Shown: positions 18,113 to 27,548 of the stretch, one piece after another
Layout: every line of letters starts with the position of its first letter
Numbering within the stretch: the first letter of the stretch is position 1
Source of the DNA: Hyalangium gracile
Lineage (GTDB): Bacteria; Myxococcota; Myxococcia; Myxococcales; Myxococcaceae
NCBI RefSeq assembly: GCF_020103725.1
Contig: NZ_JAHXBG010000027.1
Span: 1 to 64,000 of the forward strand
Direction: 5' to 3'
Length of the DNA: 64,000 nucleotides
Position numbers and translations under genes: made by a program
The notes under the pieces: generated by a model
Database searches by the model: none
What the model was told of the DNA's origin: nothing
Seen by the model: only the letters and a program-made list of their open reading frames with translations

Positions 18113-19405
18113 ATGCTGGATCTCGTCGACCTCGGCAAACGTTCGTTCTCGGCCTACCGGGGAATTGCGCCCGATGCGCAGCTCGACGAGGTGCTCCGCC
18201 TCGCCGAGCGCCTGCGCGGCGTCCGCTGCCTCCACCTGAACGCCACCCCCTATGGCGGCGGTGTCTCGGAGCTGCTCCGCTCGGGCGTGCCCCTGCTCAA
18301 TGATCTCGGCATCGTCACCGACTGGCAGATCATCCGCGGCGACGAGGCCTTCTTCCACATCACCAAGCGCCTCCACAACGCGCTCCAGGGCGCCCCCGGC
18401 GAGTTCTCCGAGTTGGACAAGGCCACGTACCTGGCCCACTCGCAGCTCAACGCCAGCCACCTCTCGGACGACTACGACTTCATCATCGTCCATGATCCGC
18501 AACCGGCCGCCCTGCCCATGCTCGGTGGCCGCAAGGGCGCCCGGTGGATCTGGCGCTGCCACATCGACACCTCACGCCCCAACCCGCAGGCCTGGGAGTT
18601 CCTCCGCCCGTTCCTCGGCGCCTACGACGCCGCCATCTTCACCCTCCCCGAGTTCATCCCTCCGCGCTTCCCCATCTCCCACATCGCCATCCACTCGCCG
18701 GCCATCGACCCGCTGAGCCCCAAGAACCTCACCCTCCCGGAGGACCTCGCCCGCCACGTCCTGTCGTGGATCGGCGTGCGCACCACCCGCCCCCTCGTCA
18801 CGCAGATCAGCCGCTTTGATCCGTGGAAGGATCCGCTCGGCGTCATCGCCGCCTACCGGAAGGTGCGAGCCCACATCCCCAACCTGCAGCTGGCCATGGT
18901 GGGCTCGCTCGCCCTGGACGACCCCGAGGGCTGGGACGTCTACCGGCAGATCCGCGACGCCACCGCCAACGACAACTTCATCCACGTCTTCACCAACCTG
19001 GTGGGCGTGGGCAACATCGAGGTCAACGCCTTCCAGGCCCTCTCGGATGTCGTCATCCAGAAGTCCATCCGCGAGGGCTTCGGCCTCGTCGTCTCCGAGG
19101 CGCTGTGGAAGGGCACCCCCGTCGTCGCCGGACGCGCTGGAGGCATCCCCCTGCAGATGCCCGAGGGCACCGGCGGCATCCTCGTGGACTCCGTGGAGGA
19201 GTGCGCCGAGGCCGTGCTGCACCTGCTCCAGCACCCGCAGGAGGCGCAATGCCTGGGCGAGCAGGGCCGCGAGCACGTACGCCAGCACTTCCTCGTGCCC
19301 CGGCTGCTGCTGGACTTCCTCCGCCTGCTGGACTCGCTGGTCCACGAGAAGCCCCTCGCGCCTCGCGGGCTGGCCGTCGTCCATCACTCGAGCCCCTCGC
19401 CATGA
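18113..19405 (+). CDS. treT: GT4-family glycosyltransferase, TreT-like trehalose synthase
   Basis: A 430-aa GT-B fold enzyme of the GT4 family. The N-terminal domain shows [15 protein letters not shown] and [13 protein letters not shown], and the C-terminal donor domain shows [11 protein letters not shown] (from residue 231) and the EX7E-type motif [20 protein letters not shown] (321-340). This combination is typical of the trehalose glycosyltransferring synthase/trehalose phosphorylase group, which joins a nucleotide-activated glucose and glucose into trehalose. Trehalose is a known osmolyte and spore protectant in myxobacteria. Its stop overlaps the start of the nfeD-like gene by 4 bases, so it heads a coupled three-gene operon. 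The exact substrate is inferred from the family. Confidence 0.82.
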   Translation: MLDLVDLGKRSFSAYRGIAPDAQLDEVLRLAERLRGVRCLHLNATPYGGGVSELLRSGVPLLNDLGIVTDWQIIRGDEAFFHITKRLHNALQGAPGEFSELDKATYLAHSQLNASHLSDDYDFIIVHDPQPAALPMLGGRKGARWIWRCHIDTSRPNPQAWEFLRPFLGAYDAAIFTLPEFIPPRFPISHIAIHSPAIDPLSPKNLTLPEDLARHVLSWIGVRTTRPLVTQISRFDPWKDPLGVIAAYRKVRAHIPNLQLAMVGSLALDDPEGWDVYRQIRDATANDNFIHVFTNLVGVGNIEVNAFQALSDVVIQKSIREGFGLVVSEALWKGTPVVAGRAGGIPLQMPEGTGGILVDSVEECAEAVLHLLQHPQEAQCLGEQGREHVRQHFLVPRLLLDFLRLLDSLVHEKPLAPRGLAVVHHSSPSP

Positions 19406-20757
19406 ACGCCCAGGCGCAGAGAGCCCGCGGGAGGACCTTCCTGCTCCTGTTGGCGGCGTTGATGCTCGGCAGCAGCGTCCTCGCGGCGGGCCCGCCTGAC
19501 AGGCCCGTCCTCTCGCGCTGTGTCCTCGACGGGACGGTGGATGCCGGCTCCGGCGCCTACCTGGCCGACTGCGTGAGGCGAGCCGAGGAGGCGGGACACG
19601 CCGCGCTGCTCGTCCGGTTGGACACCCCCGGCGGCTCCCTGGAGTCCACCCGCGACATCGTCCGGGCCTTCCTCGGCTCGCGCGTGCCCGTGCTGGTCTG
19701 GGTCGGGCCCTCGGGTGCTCGGGCTGGCAGCGCGGGCGTCTTCATCACCCTCGCCTCGCACCTGGCCGCCATGGCGCCCGGCACGAATATCGGCGCGGCA
19801 CACCCCGTCGTTGGCCTCTCCGGACAGGATCCCGAGCAGGCCGGGGGCGAGGCCATGGCCCGCAAGCTCGAGAACGATACCGTCGCCTTCGCCGAGAGCA
19901 TTGCCCGGCAGCGGGGCCGCAACGCCGAGTGGGCCGCCACCGCCGTGCGCGAGAGCGTCAGCGTCCCGGCCGACCGCGCCGTGGAGCTGCGCGTCGTGGA
20001 GCAGGTGGTCGCCTCGGAGGAGGCGTTCCTCGCCTGGGCGGATGGCCGGCGCGTGGAGACGCCGGACGGCCCCAGGCTGCTCGCCACCCGCGACGCCCAG
20101 GTGGTGGAGCTCACGCCGAGCCCCTCCCATCGCCTGCTCCACGCGCTCTCGCAGCCCGCGGTCCTCTACCTGCTCTTCCTGGTGGCGGCGCTGGGCATCA
20201 CCGTGGAGCTGTCGAACCCGGGCCTCATCATCCCGGGCCTCCTGGGGCTGGTGGCCCTGGTGCTCGCCCTGCTGGCCTCCTCCGTCCTGCCCGTGCGCGC
20301 GGGAGCCGTCGCCCTGCTCGCGCTGGGCATCGGGCTGCTCATCGCGGAGCTGTTCGTCACCAGCGGGCTGCTCGGCGCCAGCGGCGCGCTGATGCTCATC
20401 CTGGGGGGCGTGCTGCTCGTGGATCGCTTCGACCCGAGCTGGTTCGCCGATCGCTCCGTGCGCCTGCACGTGCCGCTGTCGCTGGTACTGCCCACCGCCC
20501 TGGTCGTCGCCGGGTGCGCCGTGTTCGTGGCCTTCCGCGGCGCCGAGTCCCGCCGGCTGCCCCAGCGCGCGGGGGCCCTGGGGCTCGTGGGAGAGCTCGG
20601 CACCGCCCTCACCCCCCTCTCCTCCGAGGGCGGCGAGGTGTTCGTCCATGGGGAGCGCTGGCGGGCCAGCTCTCACACCTCCCTGCCACGCGGCGCCCAT
20701 GTGGTGGTCCGCCGCGTGGAAGGTCTCACCCTTTATGTCGACGAGGTGAAGACATGA
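19402..20757 (+). CDS. NfeD-family membrane serine protease
   Basis: A 451-aa membrane protein. A signal peptide (residues ~10-30) leads to a ClpP/SppA-like periplasmic protease domain with [14 protein letters not shown] and [11 protein letters not shown] (nucleophile Ser region) and a downstream Lys in [14 protein letters not shown], the Ser-Lys dyad of the long NfeD type. Four to five membrane helices follow (from about [17 protein letters not shown]), and a C-terminal OB-type NfeD domain (residues ~385-450). In characterised homologues the protease cleaves the hydrophobic C-terminus of its stomatin partner, which is encoded next. The ATG overlaps the preceding stop by 4 bases, and its own stop overlaps the next start by 4 bases. 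Confidence 0.92.
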   Translation: MNAQAQRARGRTFLLLLAALMLGSSVLAAGPPDRPVLSRCVLDGTVDAGSGAYLADCVRRAEEAGHAALLVRLDTPGGSLESTRDIVRAFLGSRVPVLVWVGPSGARAGSAGVFITLASHLAAMAPGTNIGAAHPVVGLSGQDPEQAGGEAMARKLENDTVAFAESIARQRGRNAEWAATAVRESVSVPADRAVELRVVEQVVASEEAFLAWADGRRVETPDGPRLLATRDAQVVELTPSPSHRLLHALSQPAVLYLLFLVAALGITVELSNPGLIIPGLLGLVALVLALLASSVLPVRAGAVALLALGIGLLIAELFVTSGLLGASGALMLILGGVLLVDRFDPSWFADRSVRLHVPLSLVLPTALVVAGCAVFVAFRGAESRRLPQRAGALGLVGELGTALTPLSSEGGEVFVHGERWRASSHTSLPRGAHVVVRRVEGLTLYVDEVKT

Positions 20758-21509
20758 ATGATGTCCTGGGAACCTTCGGCCTGCTCATCCCCCTGGCGCT
20801 GATCTTCCTCCTCTTCATTTCAGGGGTGCGCATCGTCAACGAATACGAGAGCGGCGTCGTCTTCCGGCTCGGCCGCTACATCGGGCTCAAGAACGCCGGC
20901 TTCCGCTGGCTCATCCCCTTCGTCGAGCGCATGGTCGTCATCGATCTGCGCACCGTGGCCAAGGACGTGCCCCCGCAGGACGTCATCACCAAGGACAACG
21001 TCAGCGTGAAGGTGAACGCCGTCGTCTACTTCCGCGTCATCCACGCCGACAAGGCGGTGCTCCAGGTGGAGGACTTCCTCTATGCCACCAGCCAGCTGGC
21101 GCAGACCACGCTGCGCGCCATCCTGGGCCAGGTGGAGCTGGACGAGCTGCTCTCCCAGCGCGATCGCATCAACCGGGACATCCAGCAGGTGCTCGACGCC
21201 CACACGGATCCGTGGGGCATCAAGGTCTCCAACGTGGAGGTGAAGCACATCGACCTGCCGGCGGAGATGCAGCGCGCCATCGCCCGCCAGGCCGAGGCCG
21301 AGCGCGAGCGGCGCGCGAAGATCATCGCCGCCGAGGGCGAGCACCAGGCCGCCGAGCGGCTCGCCCAGGCGGCCGACGTGCTCAGCCGCAACCCCGCCAC
21401 GCTCCAGCTGCGCTACCTGCAGACCCTGGTGGAGATCACCGGCGGCGGCAACCAGACCATCATCCCCATTCCCCTGGAGCTGCTGCGCGCGCTGGGTGTG
21501 GGGCGATGA
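20754..21509 (+). CDS. stomatin-like SPFH-domain membrane protein (slipin)
   Basis: A 251-aa protein with one N-terminal membrane segment ([20 protein letters not shown]) followed by the SPFH/band-7 domain: [37 protein letters not shown] and a coiled-coil [17 protein letters not shown]. Slipins form ring-like oligomers that scaffold inner-membrane microdomains and regulate membrane proteases or channels. Its gene overlaps that of the NfeD protease by 4 bases (ATGA), the classic slipin-NfeD operon. The TreT-like gene at the head of this operon is a less usual companion. Confidence 0.93.
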   Translation: MNDVLGTFGLLIPLALIFLLFISGVRIVNEYESGVVFRLGRYIGLKNAGFRWLIPFVERMVVIDLRTVAKDVPPQDVITKDNVSVKVNAVVYFRVIHADKAVLQVEDFLYATSQLAQTTLRAILGQVELDELLSQRDRINRDIQQVLDAHTDPWGIKVSNVEVKHIDLPAEMQRAIARQAEAERERRAKIIAAEGEHQAAERLAQAADVLSRNPATLQLRYLQTLVEITGGGNQTIIPIPLELLRALGVGR

Positions 21510-21551
21510 GCCGCGCCCGGGTGGGCAGGGCGTGGCCTTCAGGCGGCTCGC

Positions 21552-22037
21552 TCAGGGCCCGGCGGAGGGAGGACGCTCCTCGAACATCTCCCGCTGCTCC
21601 AGCGCGATGGCCCGCCGGCTGAGCCGCAGCGAGGCCAGCGCGTAGACGGCGATGCCGCCCACCAGCACCACCCCCAGCGAGAAGGACACCACCGGCGCCA
21701 CCTCGGGCACGCTGAAGCGCCGCTGCACCAGGTACAGCAGCGACGTCACCACGAAGGACAGCATCGCCGCGTAGTCCAGCATCAGCGCCTTCGCCAGCAG
21801 CGCGTGCCGCTGATCCAGGATGGCCACCTCCTGCTGGAGCAGCGTGCGCCGCGCGTGCCCCTCCGGCAGCGAGCGCCACTCGCGCACCATCTCCCGCACC
21901 CGCGTCGTCATCCGCGCCACCTGGTTGTCCAACCCCGTCGCCAGGATGCCGCACCCGGACACCATCACCGCTGGCGTCACCGCCGCGCCAATGACCCGGA
22001 TGGAGGAGAAGTCGAGCCCGCTCGCGCTTGCGTCCAT
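21552..22037 (-). CDS. DUF2721 membrane protein
   Basis: A 161-aa protein matching the DUF2721 pattern: an N-terminal helix with VTPAVMVSGCGILATGLDNQ, a conserved basic/acidic helix (RMTTRVREMVREWRSL) and two membrane segments in the second half (AAMLSFVVTSLLYLV and VVSFSLGVVLVGGIAVYAL). The function of the family is unknown. The start at 22037 is chosen because AAGGAG precedes it and the N-terminus then fits the family; longer upstream frames run into the promoter of the divergent MerR gene. It converges with the slipin gene. Confidence 0.8.
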   Translation of the reverse strand: MDASASGLDFSSIRVIGAAVTPAVMVSGCGILATGLDNQVARMTTRVREMVREWRSLPEGHARRTLLQQEVAILDQRHALLAKALMLDYAAMLSFVVTSLLYLVQRRFSVPEVAPVVSFSLGVVLVGGIAVYALASLRLSRRAIALEQREMFEERPPSAGP

Positions 22038-22102
22038 GGCTCCTTCTCTCCCACCTCTCCCCTCCCTGCAAGACATCCCGCCAGTGGCAGGTTCCCACCA
22101 AC

Positions 22103-22138
22103 TGTCATCTTGACACTTCCGCTGTCGAGTCTTACTGT
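22103..22138 (+). promoter_or_regulatory. strong promoter with operator for the MerR-VIT/VWA operon
   Basis: TTGACA (22110-22115) and TACTGT (22133-22138) are spaced by 17 bases. The -35 box is part of a palindrome TGTCA-TCT-TGACA (22103-22115), and GACA...TGTC recurs over the spacer, suggesting an operator. Transcription should start at about 22145-22146, exactly at the GTG start codon, which predicts a leaderless mRNA. Confidence 0.65.
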
Positions 22139-22145
22139 TGCTCTC

Positions 22146-22649
22146 GTGAGCCCGACGAAGACACAGACCGAGTGGAAGCTGGCCGAGCTGGCCGCCGAGG
22201 CGGGCGTCTCGCCGCGCACGGTGCGCTACTACGTGCAGCGCGGGCTGCTCCCCGCTCCGCCCTTCAAGGGTCCGGACACCGTCTATGGCGAGGAGCACCT
22301 GCGGCGGCTCAAGGCCATTCGCGTGCTGCAGGCGCGCTTCCTGCCGCTGGATGCCATCCAGGTGGAGCTGGCGCGGCTGAGCCCCGAGGAGCTGCGCGCG
22401 CTGGCGGAGTCCGAGGTGCCCACCGACATCCTTCCGCCGCCGCCCGCCGCGGCGCCGGAACCGCTCAAGGCCGCGGAGGTGTCCACGACGGGGCCCGCCT
22501 CAGCAGGCAGGCAGGTGCAGGTGGCAGGCTATCGGCGCTGGGAGCTGGCGCCGGGGCTGGAGCTGCACCTCGCGGACACGGCGGATGACAAGACCCGGGC
22601 GCTCGCCGAGCGCGTGCGCGCCCTCATCGAGCAGTCGGAAGAAAGGTAG
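22146..22649 (+). CDS. MerR-family transcriptional regulator
   Basis: A 167-aa regulator. Residues ~8-75 form the MerR winged helix (KLAELAAEAGVSPRTVRYYV, then QRGLLP and YGEEHLRRLKAIRVLQ). There is no long dimerisation coiled coil and no Cys-rich metal site; instead a Pro/Ala-rich linker leads to a small C-terminal domain (GYRRWELAPGLELHLADTAD). The effector is unknown. The GTG start lies 8 bases after the -10 box, so no ribosome-binding site is available and the mRNA is predicted to be leaderless. It is followed after 6 bases by the VIT/VWA gene and probably autoregulates the operon. Confidence 0.88.
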   Translation: MSPTKTQTEWKLAELAAEAGVSPRTVRYYVQRGLLPAPPFKGPDTVYGEEHLRRLKAIRVLQARFLPLDAIQVELARLSPEELRALAESEVPTDILPPPPAAAPEPLKAAEVSTTGPASAGRQVQVAGYRRWELAPGLELHLADTADDKTRALAERVRALIEQSEER

Positions 22650-22655
22650 AGCCAG

Positions 22656-25274
22656 ATGACGACCGAGCAGGCAGGCCAGAAGGCGCAGTGCGGGCTGTTC
22701 ACCCGGGACGGCGCGCAGGTTCCCCTCCAGGGCGTGGAAGTGACAGGTGAGCTGCTCGGCGGGCATGCGCGGGTGCGCGTGCGCCAGCGCTACCGCAACG
22801 CCGAGCGCCGTCCGGTGGAGGCCGTCTACGTGTTCCCGCTGCCCTCGGACGGGACGCTCACCGGCTTCTCCATGGAGTGCAACGGCCGCAAGGTGCAGGG
22901 CGTGGTGAAGGAGCGCGAGGAGGCCTTCCGCGCCTATGACGACGCCGTCACCGCGGGCCACGGCGCCGCCCTGCTGGATCAGGAGCGCCCCAACGTCTTC
23001 ACCGCCCAGGTGGGCAACCTGCTGCCCGACGAGGAGACGCTGGTGGAGGTGGAGTTCCTCCAGGCCATCCAGGTGGAGGAGGGCAGCGTGCGGTGGATGC
23101 TGCCCACGCTGGTGGCCCCGCGCTACATCCCCGGCAACACGCAGGGGGACCGGACCGGACACGGCACGGCCAGCCCCACCCCCCGGGTGCCGGACGCCGA
23201 CCGCATCACCCCGCCGATCGGCCATGTGGCCTACGGCCTGAAGATGGACCTGCTGGTGGACCTGGGCCGCCCGGTGGTGGTGGAGAGCCCCTCGCACGCG
23301 CTGAAGCTGGAGAAGGACGGCCAGAAGGTGCGCGTGAAGTTCGCCACGGGCGAGGTGGCACTCGACCGCGACTTCGTCCTCACCGTGCGCGGCGAGGACA
23401 CCTCCACCTCGCTCACCACGCTCGTCACCCACCGCCAGGGCGAGAACCCGGGCACCTTCGCCCTCACCGTGGTGCCGGACCTGCTCGAGATGGCGGGCGT
23501 GGCGAAGCGGCAGGAGGTGGTCTTCGTGGTGGACACCTCCGGCTCCATGGAGGGGGCGAGCCTGCCGCAGGCCCAGGGCGCGCTGCGGCTGTGCCTGCGC
23601 CACCTGCGCGAGGGGGACCGCTTCAACATCATCGCCTTCGAGAACAGCTACCGGACGTTCGCCCCCGAGCCGGTCGTCTTCACGCAGAAGACGCTGGAGC
23701 AGGCCGACCGGTGGGTAGCCGCGCTGCACGCCTCCGGCGGCACGGAGCTGCTCCAGCCCATGATGGCCGCCGTGCAGGGCGCGCCGGACGGCGTGGTGGT
23801 GCTCCTCACGGACGGACAGGTGGGCAACGAGGAGGAGATCCTCCGCGCGGTGCTCGGCGCCCGGAAGACGACGCGCGTGTACTCGTTCGGCATCGGCACC
23901 AACGTGAGCGACGTGCTGCTGCGCGACATGGCGCGGCAGACCGGCGGCGCGGTGGAGTTCATCCACCCGGGCGAGCGCATCGACGACAAGGTGGTGGCCC
24001 AGTTCTCCCGCGCGCTCGCCCCGCGCGTCACCGAGCTGGAGGTCCGCTTCGAGGGCGTGGAGGGCGCGGAGCTGGCCCCCGCGGAGCTGCCGCCGCTGGT
24101 GGACGCCGTGCCGTGGACGCTCTTCGGCCGCTACCCCACGCCGGGCCTGGGCAAGGTGACGCTCAAGGGTCGCTCGGGCCGCGAGCCGTTCTCCCTCACC
24201 GTCCCCGTGGACTTCTCCGCGACCTCGGACCGTCCCGCCGTGGAGAAGCTGTGGGCCGCCGAGCGCATCCGCGCATGGGAGGGGGCCGAGCTCGACGGCC
24301 GCCGCGCCCAGCGGATGAAGGAGCGCATCGTCCAGCTCGCCGTGGCGCACCAGATCGTCACGAAGTACACCTCCTTCGTCGTGGTGGAGGAGCGCACCGG
24401 CGATCGCCGCGCCTCGGGCCAGCCGGAGACCCGCGTCGTCCCCGTCAACGCTCCCGCGGGCTGGGGCATGTTCGGCACGGAGAAGCAGGAGGAGAAGGAC
24501 ATAGCCGTCGATGGCCGTGGCTTCGGTCGGGCCCAGAGCCAGGGAATGCCCCAGAAGAGCCGGAAGCGGGCGACGACGGGCTCCTTCCCCGCCGTGGGGG
24601 GCATGGCGCCGGGTGGAGCCCCGCCTCCGCCTCCGGCTGCCGCGCCGAGCCGTTCCGCCCCGGCGCCCGTCGCGGCCGCGCCGGGTCGGCCCTCCTTCAG
24701 TGTCTCTGGCATCGTGGGCGAGGTGCGTCGCGAGGTGGCCGAGCGCGTCCTCGAGGCTGCGGCCGACCTGGAGCGGATGATCAAGGGCAAGAGCGCGCCG
24801 GCGCCCGAGCCCCTGGAGAGCGCGAAGGCGGAGATGCTGGACGACGGCTACGCGAGCGAGGAGCCCTTCGCCGAGCACGAGGAGGCTTCCGGCGCGGACG
24901 TCACGGCGCTGCTGTCCCGCCAGCTCGCCAGCGGCCTGTGGGCGGGCACGGGCACCGGTCCGGAGCCGGTGCGCCAGGCGCGCGCCACCGCGCTCGCGCT
25001 GCTGGAGTTGCTGCGGCAGGGCATCACCAGCAACCACCCGCTGCACGGCGCCCAGGTGAAGAAGGCGGTGGACGCGCTGCTCGCGCTCGCCTCGGAGCTC
25101 ACCGGCGTGCCCGAGGTGGCGGAGCTGGCGCTGGGCGTGGCGTGGCTGGCGGCGGCGGGGCCTCGCACGAGGGGCCGCATCGCCCAGGCGGCCCAGCCGC
25201 TGGCGGGCCTCAGCGCCTGCATCGGCGACGAGGCGAAGCTGCGCCAGCACGTGGACACGCTGGCCACGCGGTGA
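22656..25274 (+). CDS. VIT and VWA domain protein
   Basis: An 872-aa protein. The N-terminal VIT domain (residues ~10-140) contains VRQRYRNAERRPVEAVYVFP and the motif FRAYDDAVTAGHGAALLDQ. The von Willebrand A domain (about 285-455) has a complete metal-ion (MIDAS) motif, DTSGS at 293-297. A further region to about 600, a flexible Pro/Ala-rich linker, and a C-terminal helical domain (~750-872) follow. No signal peptide or membrane segment is visible, so it is probably cytoplasmic. VIT/VWA pairs occur in eukaryotic inter-alpha-trypsin inhibitors and in bacterial proteins of mostly unknown role. It is the second gene of an operon with the MerR regulator. Confidence 0.9.
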   Translation: MTTEQAGQKAQCGLFTRDGAQVPLQGVEVTGELLGGHARVRVRQRYRNAERRPVEAVYVFPLPSDGTLTGFSMECNGRKVQGVVKEREEAFRAYDDAVTAGHGAALLDQERPNVFTAQVGNLLPDEETLVEVEFLQAIQVEEGSVRWMLPTLVAPRYIPGNTQGDRTGHGTASPTPRVPDADRITPPIGHVAYGLKMDLLVDLGRPVVVESPSHALKLEKDGQKVRVKFATGEVALDRDFVLTVRGEDTSTSLTTLVTHRQGENPGTFALTVVPDLLEMAGVAKRQEVVFVVDTSGSMEGASLPQAQGALRLCLRHLREGDRFNIIAFENSYRTFAPEPVVFTQKTLEQADRWVAALHASGGTELLQPMMAAVQGAPDGVVVLLTDGQVGNEEEILRAVLGARKTTRVYSFGIGTNVSDVLLRDMARQTGGAVEFIHPGERIDDKVVAQFSRALAPRVTELEVRFEGVEGAELAPAELPPLVDAVPWTLFGRYPTPGLGKVTLKGRSGREPFSLTVPVDFSATSDRPAVEKLWAAERIRAWEGAELDGRRAQRMKERIVQLAVAHQIVTKYTSFVVVEERTGDRRASGQPETRVVPVNAPAGWGMFGTEKQEEKDIAVDGRGFGRAQSQGMPQKSRKRATTGSFPAVGGMAPGGAPPPPPAAAPSRSAPAPVAAAPGRPSFSVSGIVGEVRREVAERVLEAAADLERMIKGKSAPAPEPLESAKAEMLDDGYASEEPFAEHEEASGADVTALLSRQLASGLWAGTGTGPEPVRQARATALALLELLRQGITSNHPLHGAQVKKAVDALLALASELTGVPEVAELALGVAWLAAAGPRTRGRIAQAAQPLAGLSACIGDEAKLRQHVDTLATR

Positions 25275-25342
25275 GGGTTCTCTCCTGACGGAAGGGGCCT
25301 CGGGGCGCTAGGGTGTACCCAACTCTCGTCCCGAGGCCGCCA

Positions 25343-25972
25343 ATGCGATCCGATTCGACCGCCCTCACCCTCTTCCAGCACCACAGCGCGCTGCGCGTGC
25401 AACAGAAGAAGGAGTGGGGGGAGATCCTCACAGGCTTTGAGACGCGCAACAAGTACCAGGTGGTGGGAGAGGACGGGCAGCCCGTGTTCTTCGCCGGGGA
25501 GGTGGAGGGAGGCCTGGGCGCACTCCTGACCCGCCTCTTCCTCAAGGCCAACCGCCCCTTCACCATGGAGCTGAAGACGCCCGATGGCGCCACCCTGCTG
25601 CGGCTCAAGCGGCCCTGGCGCTGGTGGTTCGCCCACCTGGACGTGGAGGACGGCTCGGGCCGCCCGCTGGGCGCCATCCAGCAGCGCTTCGCCTTCTTCG
25701 AGCGGCTCTACGAGGTGCACGGCCCCTCCGGCGAGGTGCTCGCCACGCTGCGCGGGCCGTTCTTCAAGCCGTGGACGTTCAACATCGAGGAGCAGGGCCG
25801 CGAGGTGGGGAAGATCCAGAAGAAGTGGAGCGGGTTCGGCAAGGAGATGTTCACCGACGCCGACAGCTTCGGCGTCACCTTCGGAGACGTGAGGGACCCG
25901 CGGCTGCGCAGCCTGGTAGTGGCCGCCACGTTCCTCATCGACTTCGTCCACTTCGAGAACCGCGGCGGCTGA
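25343..25972 (+). CDS. phospholipid scramblase-related protein
   Basis: A 209-aa protein of the scramblase/LURP-one (tubby-like) group: FETRNKYQVVGEDGQPVFFA, then repeated beta-strand units with VHGPSGEVLATLRGPFF and EVGKIQKKWSGFGKEMFTDA, typical of the 12-stranded barrel, and a hydrophobic C-terminal helix (LRSLVVAATFLIDFVHF). Bacterial members have no proven scramblase activity. The ATG at 25343 follows GAGG. The gene ends 7 bases before ureD, so it is probably the first gene of the urease operon transcript, an unusual association. Confidence 0.82.
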   Translation: MRSDSTALTLFQHHSALRVQQKKEWGEILTGFETRNKYQVVGEDGQPVFFAGEVEGGLGALLTRLFLKANRPFTMELKTPDGATLLRLKRPWRWWFAHLDVEDGSGRPLGAIQQRFAFFERLYEVHGPSGEVLATLRGPFFKPWTFNIEEQGREVGKIQKKWSGFGKEMFTDADSFGVTFGDVRDPRLRSLVVAATFLIDFVHFENRGG

Positions 25973-25979
25973 GCGGCGC

Positions 25980-26816
25980 ATGCAGGCTCTCGCGCTCGAG
26001 GAGACACCCTCACAGCACGCCGCCGGGCGAGGAGTGCTCGCGCTCGAGCGCGGGGCTCGCGGTACGGTCGTCCGCGCCGCACGCGCCAACAGTCCCCTCA
26101 AGCTGCTGCTGCCGCGCAACCACGGCCGGGGCGTGTGGGCCTACCTGGCCAGCTTCGGCGGCGGGCTCGTGGATGGAGACTCGGTCCATGTCGAGGTGGA
26201 TGTCGGCGCGCGCGCCACCGGCCTGCTCTCGACGCAGTCCTCCACCAAGGTGTACCGCTCCCCGCGAGGCTGCCGGCAGGCGCTCCACGCCCGCGTCGCA
26301 GAGGAGGGGCTGCTCGTCCTGCTGCCGGACCCGGTTTCCTGCTTCGCGGACGCTCGCTACGAGCAGGAGACCACCGTCACGCTCGCGCCCCGCGCCTCGC
26401 TCGTCCTGCTGGATGCCCTCTCCTGCGGGCGGGCCGCGCGAGGCGAGCGGTGGGCCTTCGCGCACTACCTGAGCCGCACCCTCATCCAGCGCGAGGGCGT
26501 GCCCCTCTTCCTCGACGCCCTCCGCCTCACGCCCGAGGAGGGCGCCCTGCCCGCGCGCATGGGGCGCTTCGAGGCCCTGGCCACGCTCGCCGTCTTCGGC
26601 CCGGAGGTGGCGCCCCTGCGCGAGGCCCTCCTGCGCCCCCTGGCGCCCCTGCGGCGGCGCGCCTCCGTCATCGAGACCACCAGCCCGCTCGGGGAGGACG
26701 GCGCCCTGCTGCGAGTGGCCGCCACCTCCGTAGAGGAGGCCATGTCCGCCGTGAAGGCCCGCCTGCGGCTCCTGCCCCAGGTGCTGGGCGACGACCCGCT
26801 CGCAAGGAAATGGTGA
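25980..26816 (+). CDS. ureD: urease accessory protein UreD
   Basis: A 278-aa UreD (UreH) family protein. UreD binds apo-urease and, with UreF and UreG, delivers nickel and CO2 to the active site in the cytoplasm. Recognisable family segments are NHGRGVWAYLASFGGGLVDG near the N-terminus, TKVYRSPRG (consensus QxxTKVYR) and LPDPVSCFADARYEQ. Length is normal for the family. It is the first urease gene proper, preceded by the scramblase-like gene and followed after 57 bases by ureAB. Confidence 0.92.
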   Translation: MQALALEETPSQHAAGRGVLALERGARGTVVRAARANSPLKLLLPRNHGRGVWAYLASFGGGLVDGDSVHVEVDVGARATGLLSTQSSTKVYRSPRGCRQALHARVAEEGLLVLLPDPVSCFADARYEQETTVTLAPRASLVLLDALSCGRAARGERWAFAHYLSRTLIQREGVPLFLDALRLTPEEGALPARMGRFEALATLAVFGPEVAPLREALLRPLAPLRRRASVIETTSPLGEDGALLRVAATSVEEAMSAVKARLRLLPQVLGDDPLARKW

Positions 26817-26873
26817 CGCGGCTGACGCGCTGCGGCATCATCGAGGGCGTCTGGTTGTCCCCGAGAGGCCCCC

Positions 26874-27548
26874 ATGCACCTGGTCCCGCGCGAGCTCGAC
26901 AAGCTCACGCTCCACGCCGCTGGTTTCCTGGCCCAGAAGCGACTGGCTCGCGGCCTGCGCCTCAACTACCCCGAGACCGTCGCGCTGCTGTCCACCCAGC
27001 TGCTCGAGCTCATCCGCGACGGGCGCCCCGTCGCCGAGCTGATGGACCTGGGACGGAGGATGCTCGGACGGGCGCAGGTGCTCCCGGGCGTCGCGGAGAT
27101 GCTCCACGAGGTGCAGGTGGAGGGCACGTTCCCGGACGGCACCAAGCTCGTCACCGTCCACCACCCCATCGCGCTGGACCAGGGAGACCTGGCGCTGGCG
27201 CTCTACGGGAGCTTCCTGCCCGTCCCCGCCGCCTCGGTGTTCGCCGCCGCCGCCGAGTCCGCGCCGGCTCCCGGTGAGCTGCTCCCGCAGCCGGGGGAGA
27301 TTGCCCTCAACCCGGGCCGCCCCCGCCTCACGCTCGCGGTGGAGAACCGCGGGGACCGCCCCATCCAGGTGGGCAGCCACTATCCCTTCGAGCACACCAA
27401 CCGCGCGCTCGAGTTCGACCGCGCCCAGGCCGCGGGCATGCGGCTGGACATCCCCTCGGGCACGGCGGTCCGCTTCGAGCCCGGGGACAGGAAGACGGTG
27501 ACGCTCGTCCCCATCGCACCGACGCCGCAGGCAGGAGGCACACCGTGA
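26874..27548 (+). CDS. ureAB: urease gamma-beta fusion subunit (UreAB)
   Basis: A 224-aa protein that joins the gamma subunit (residues 1-~100; [34 protein letters not shown]) and the beta subunit (~125-224; [39 protein letters not shown]) through an Ala/Pro linker. The beta motif HYPFEHTN should form part of the active-site environment. Such fusions are known (for example in Helicobacter), while many bacteria have separate genes. The stop overlaps the GTG of ureC by 4 bases, so structural subunits are translated in a coupled way. Confidence 0.93.
   Translation: MHLVPRELDKLTLHAAGFLAQKRLARGLRLNYPETVALLSTQLLELIRDGRPVAELMDLGRRMLGRAQVLPGVAEMLHEVQVEGTFPDGTKLVTVHHPIALDQGDLALALYGSFLPVPAASVFAAAAESAPAPGELLPQPGEIALNPGRPRLTLAVENRGDRPIQVGSHYPFEHTNRALEFDRAQAAGMRLDIPSGTAVRFEPGDRKTVTLVPIAPTPQAGGTP

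Noticed and set aside
22500-22512. GCAGGCAGGCAG-type repeat
   Set aside because: Too short and inside the MerR coding sequence.
22500-25250. 916-codon minus-strand frame over the VIT/VWA gene
   Set aside because: His/Arg/Leu-rich shadow; the + frame has intact VIT and VWA motifs.
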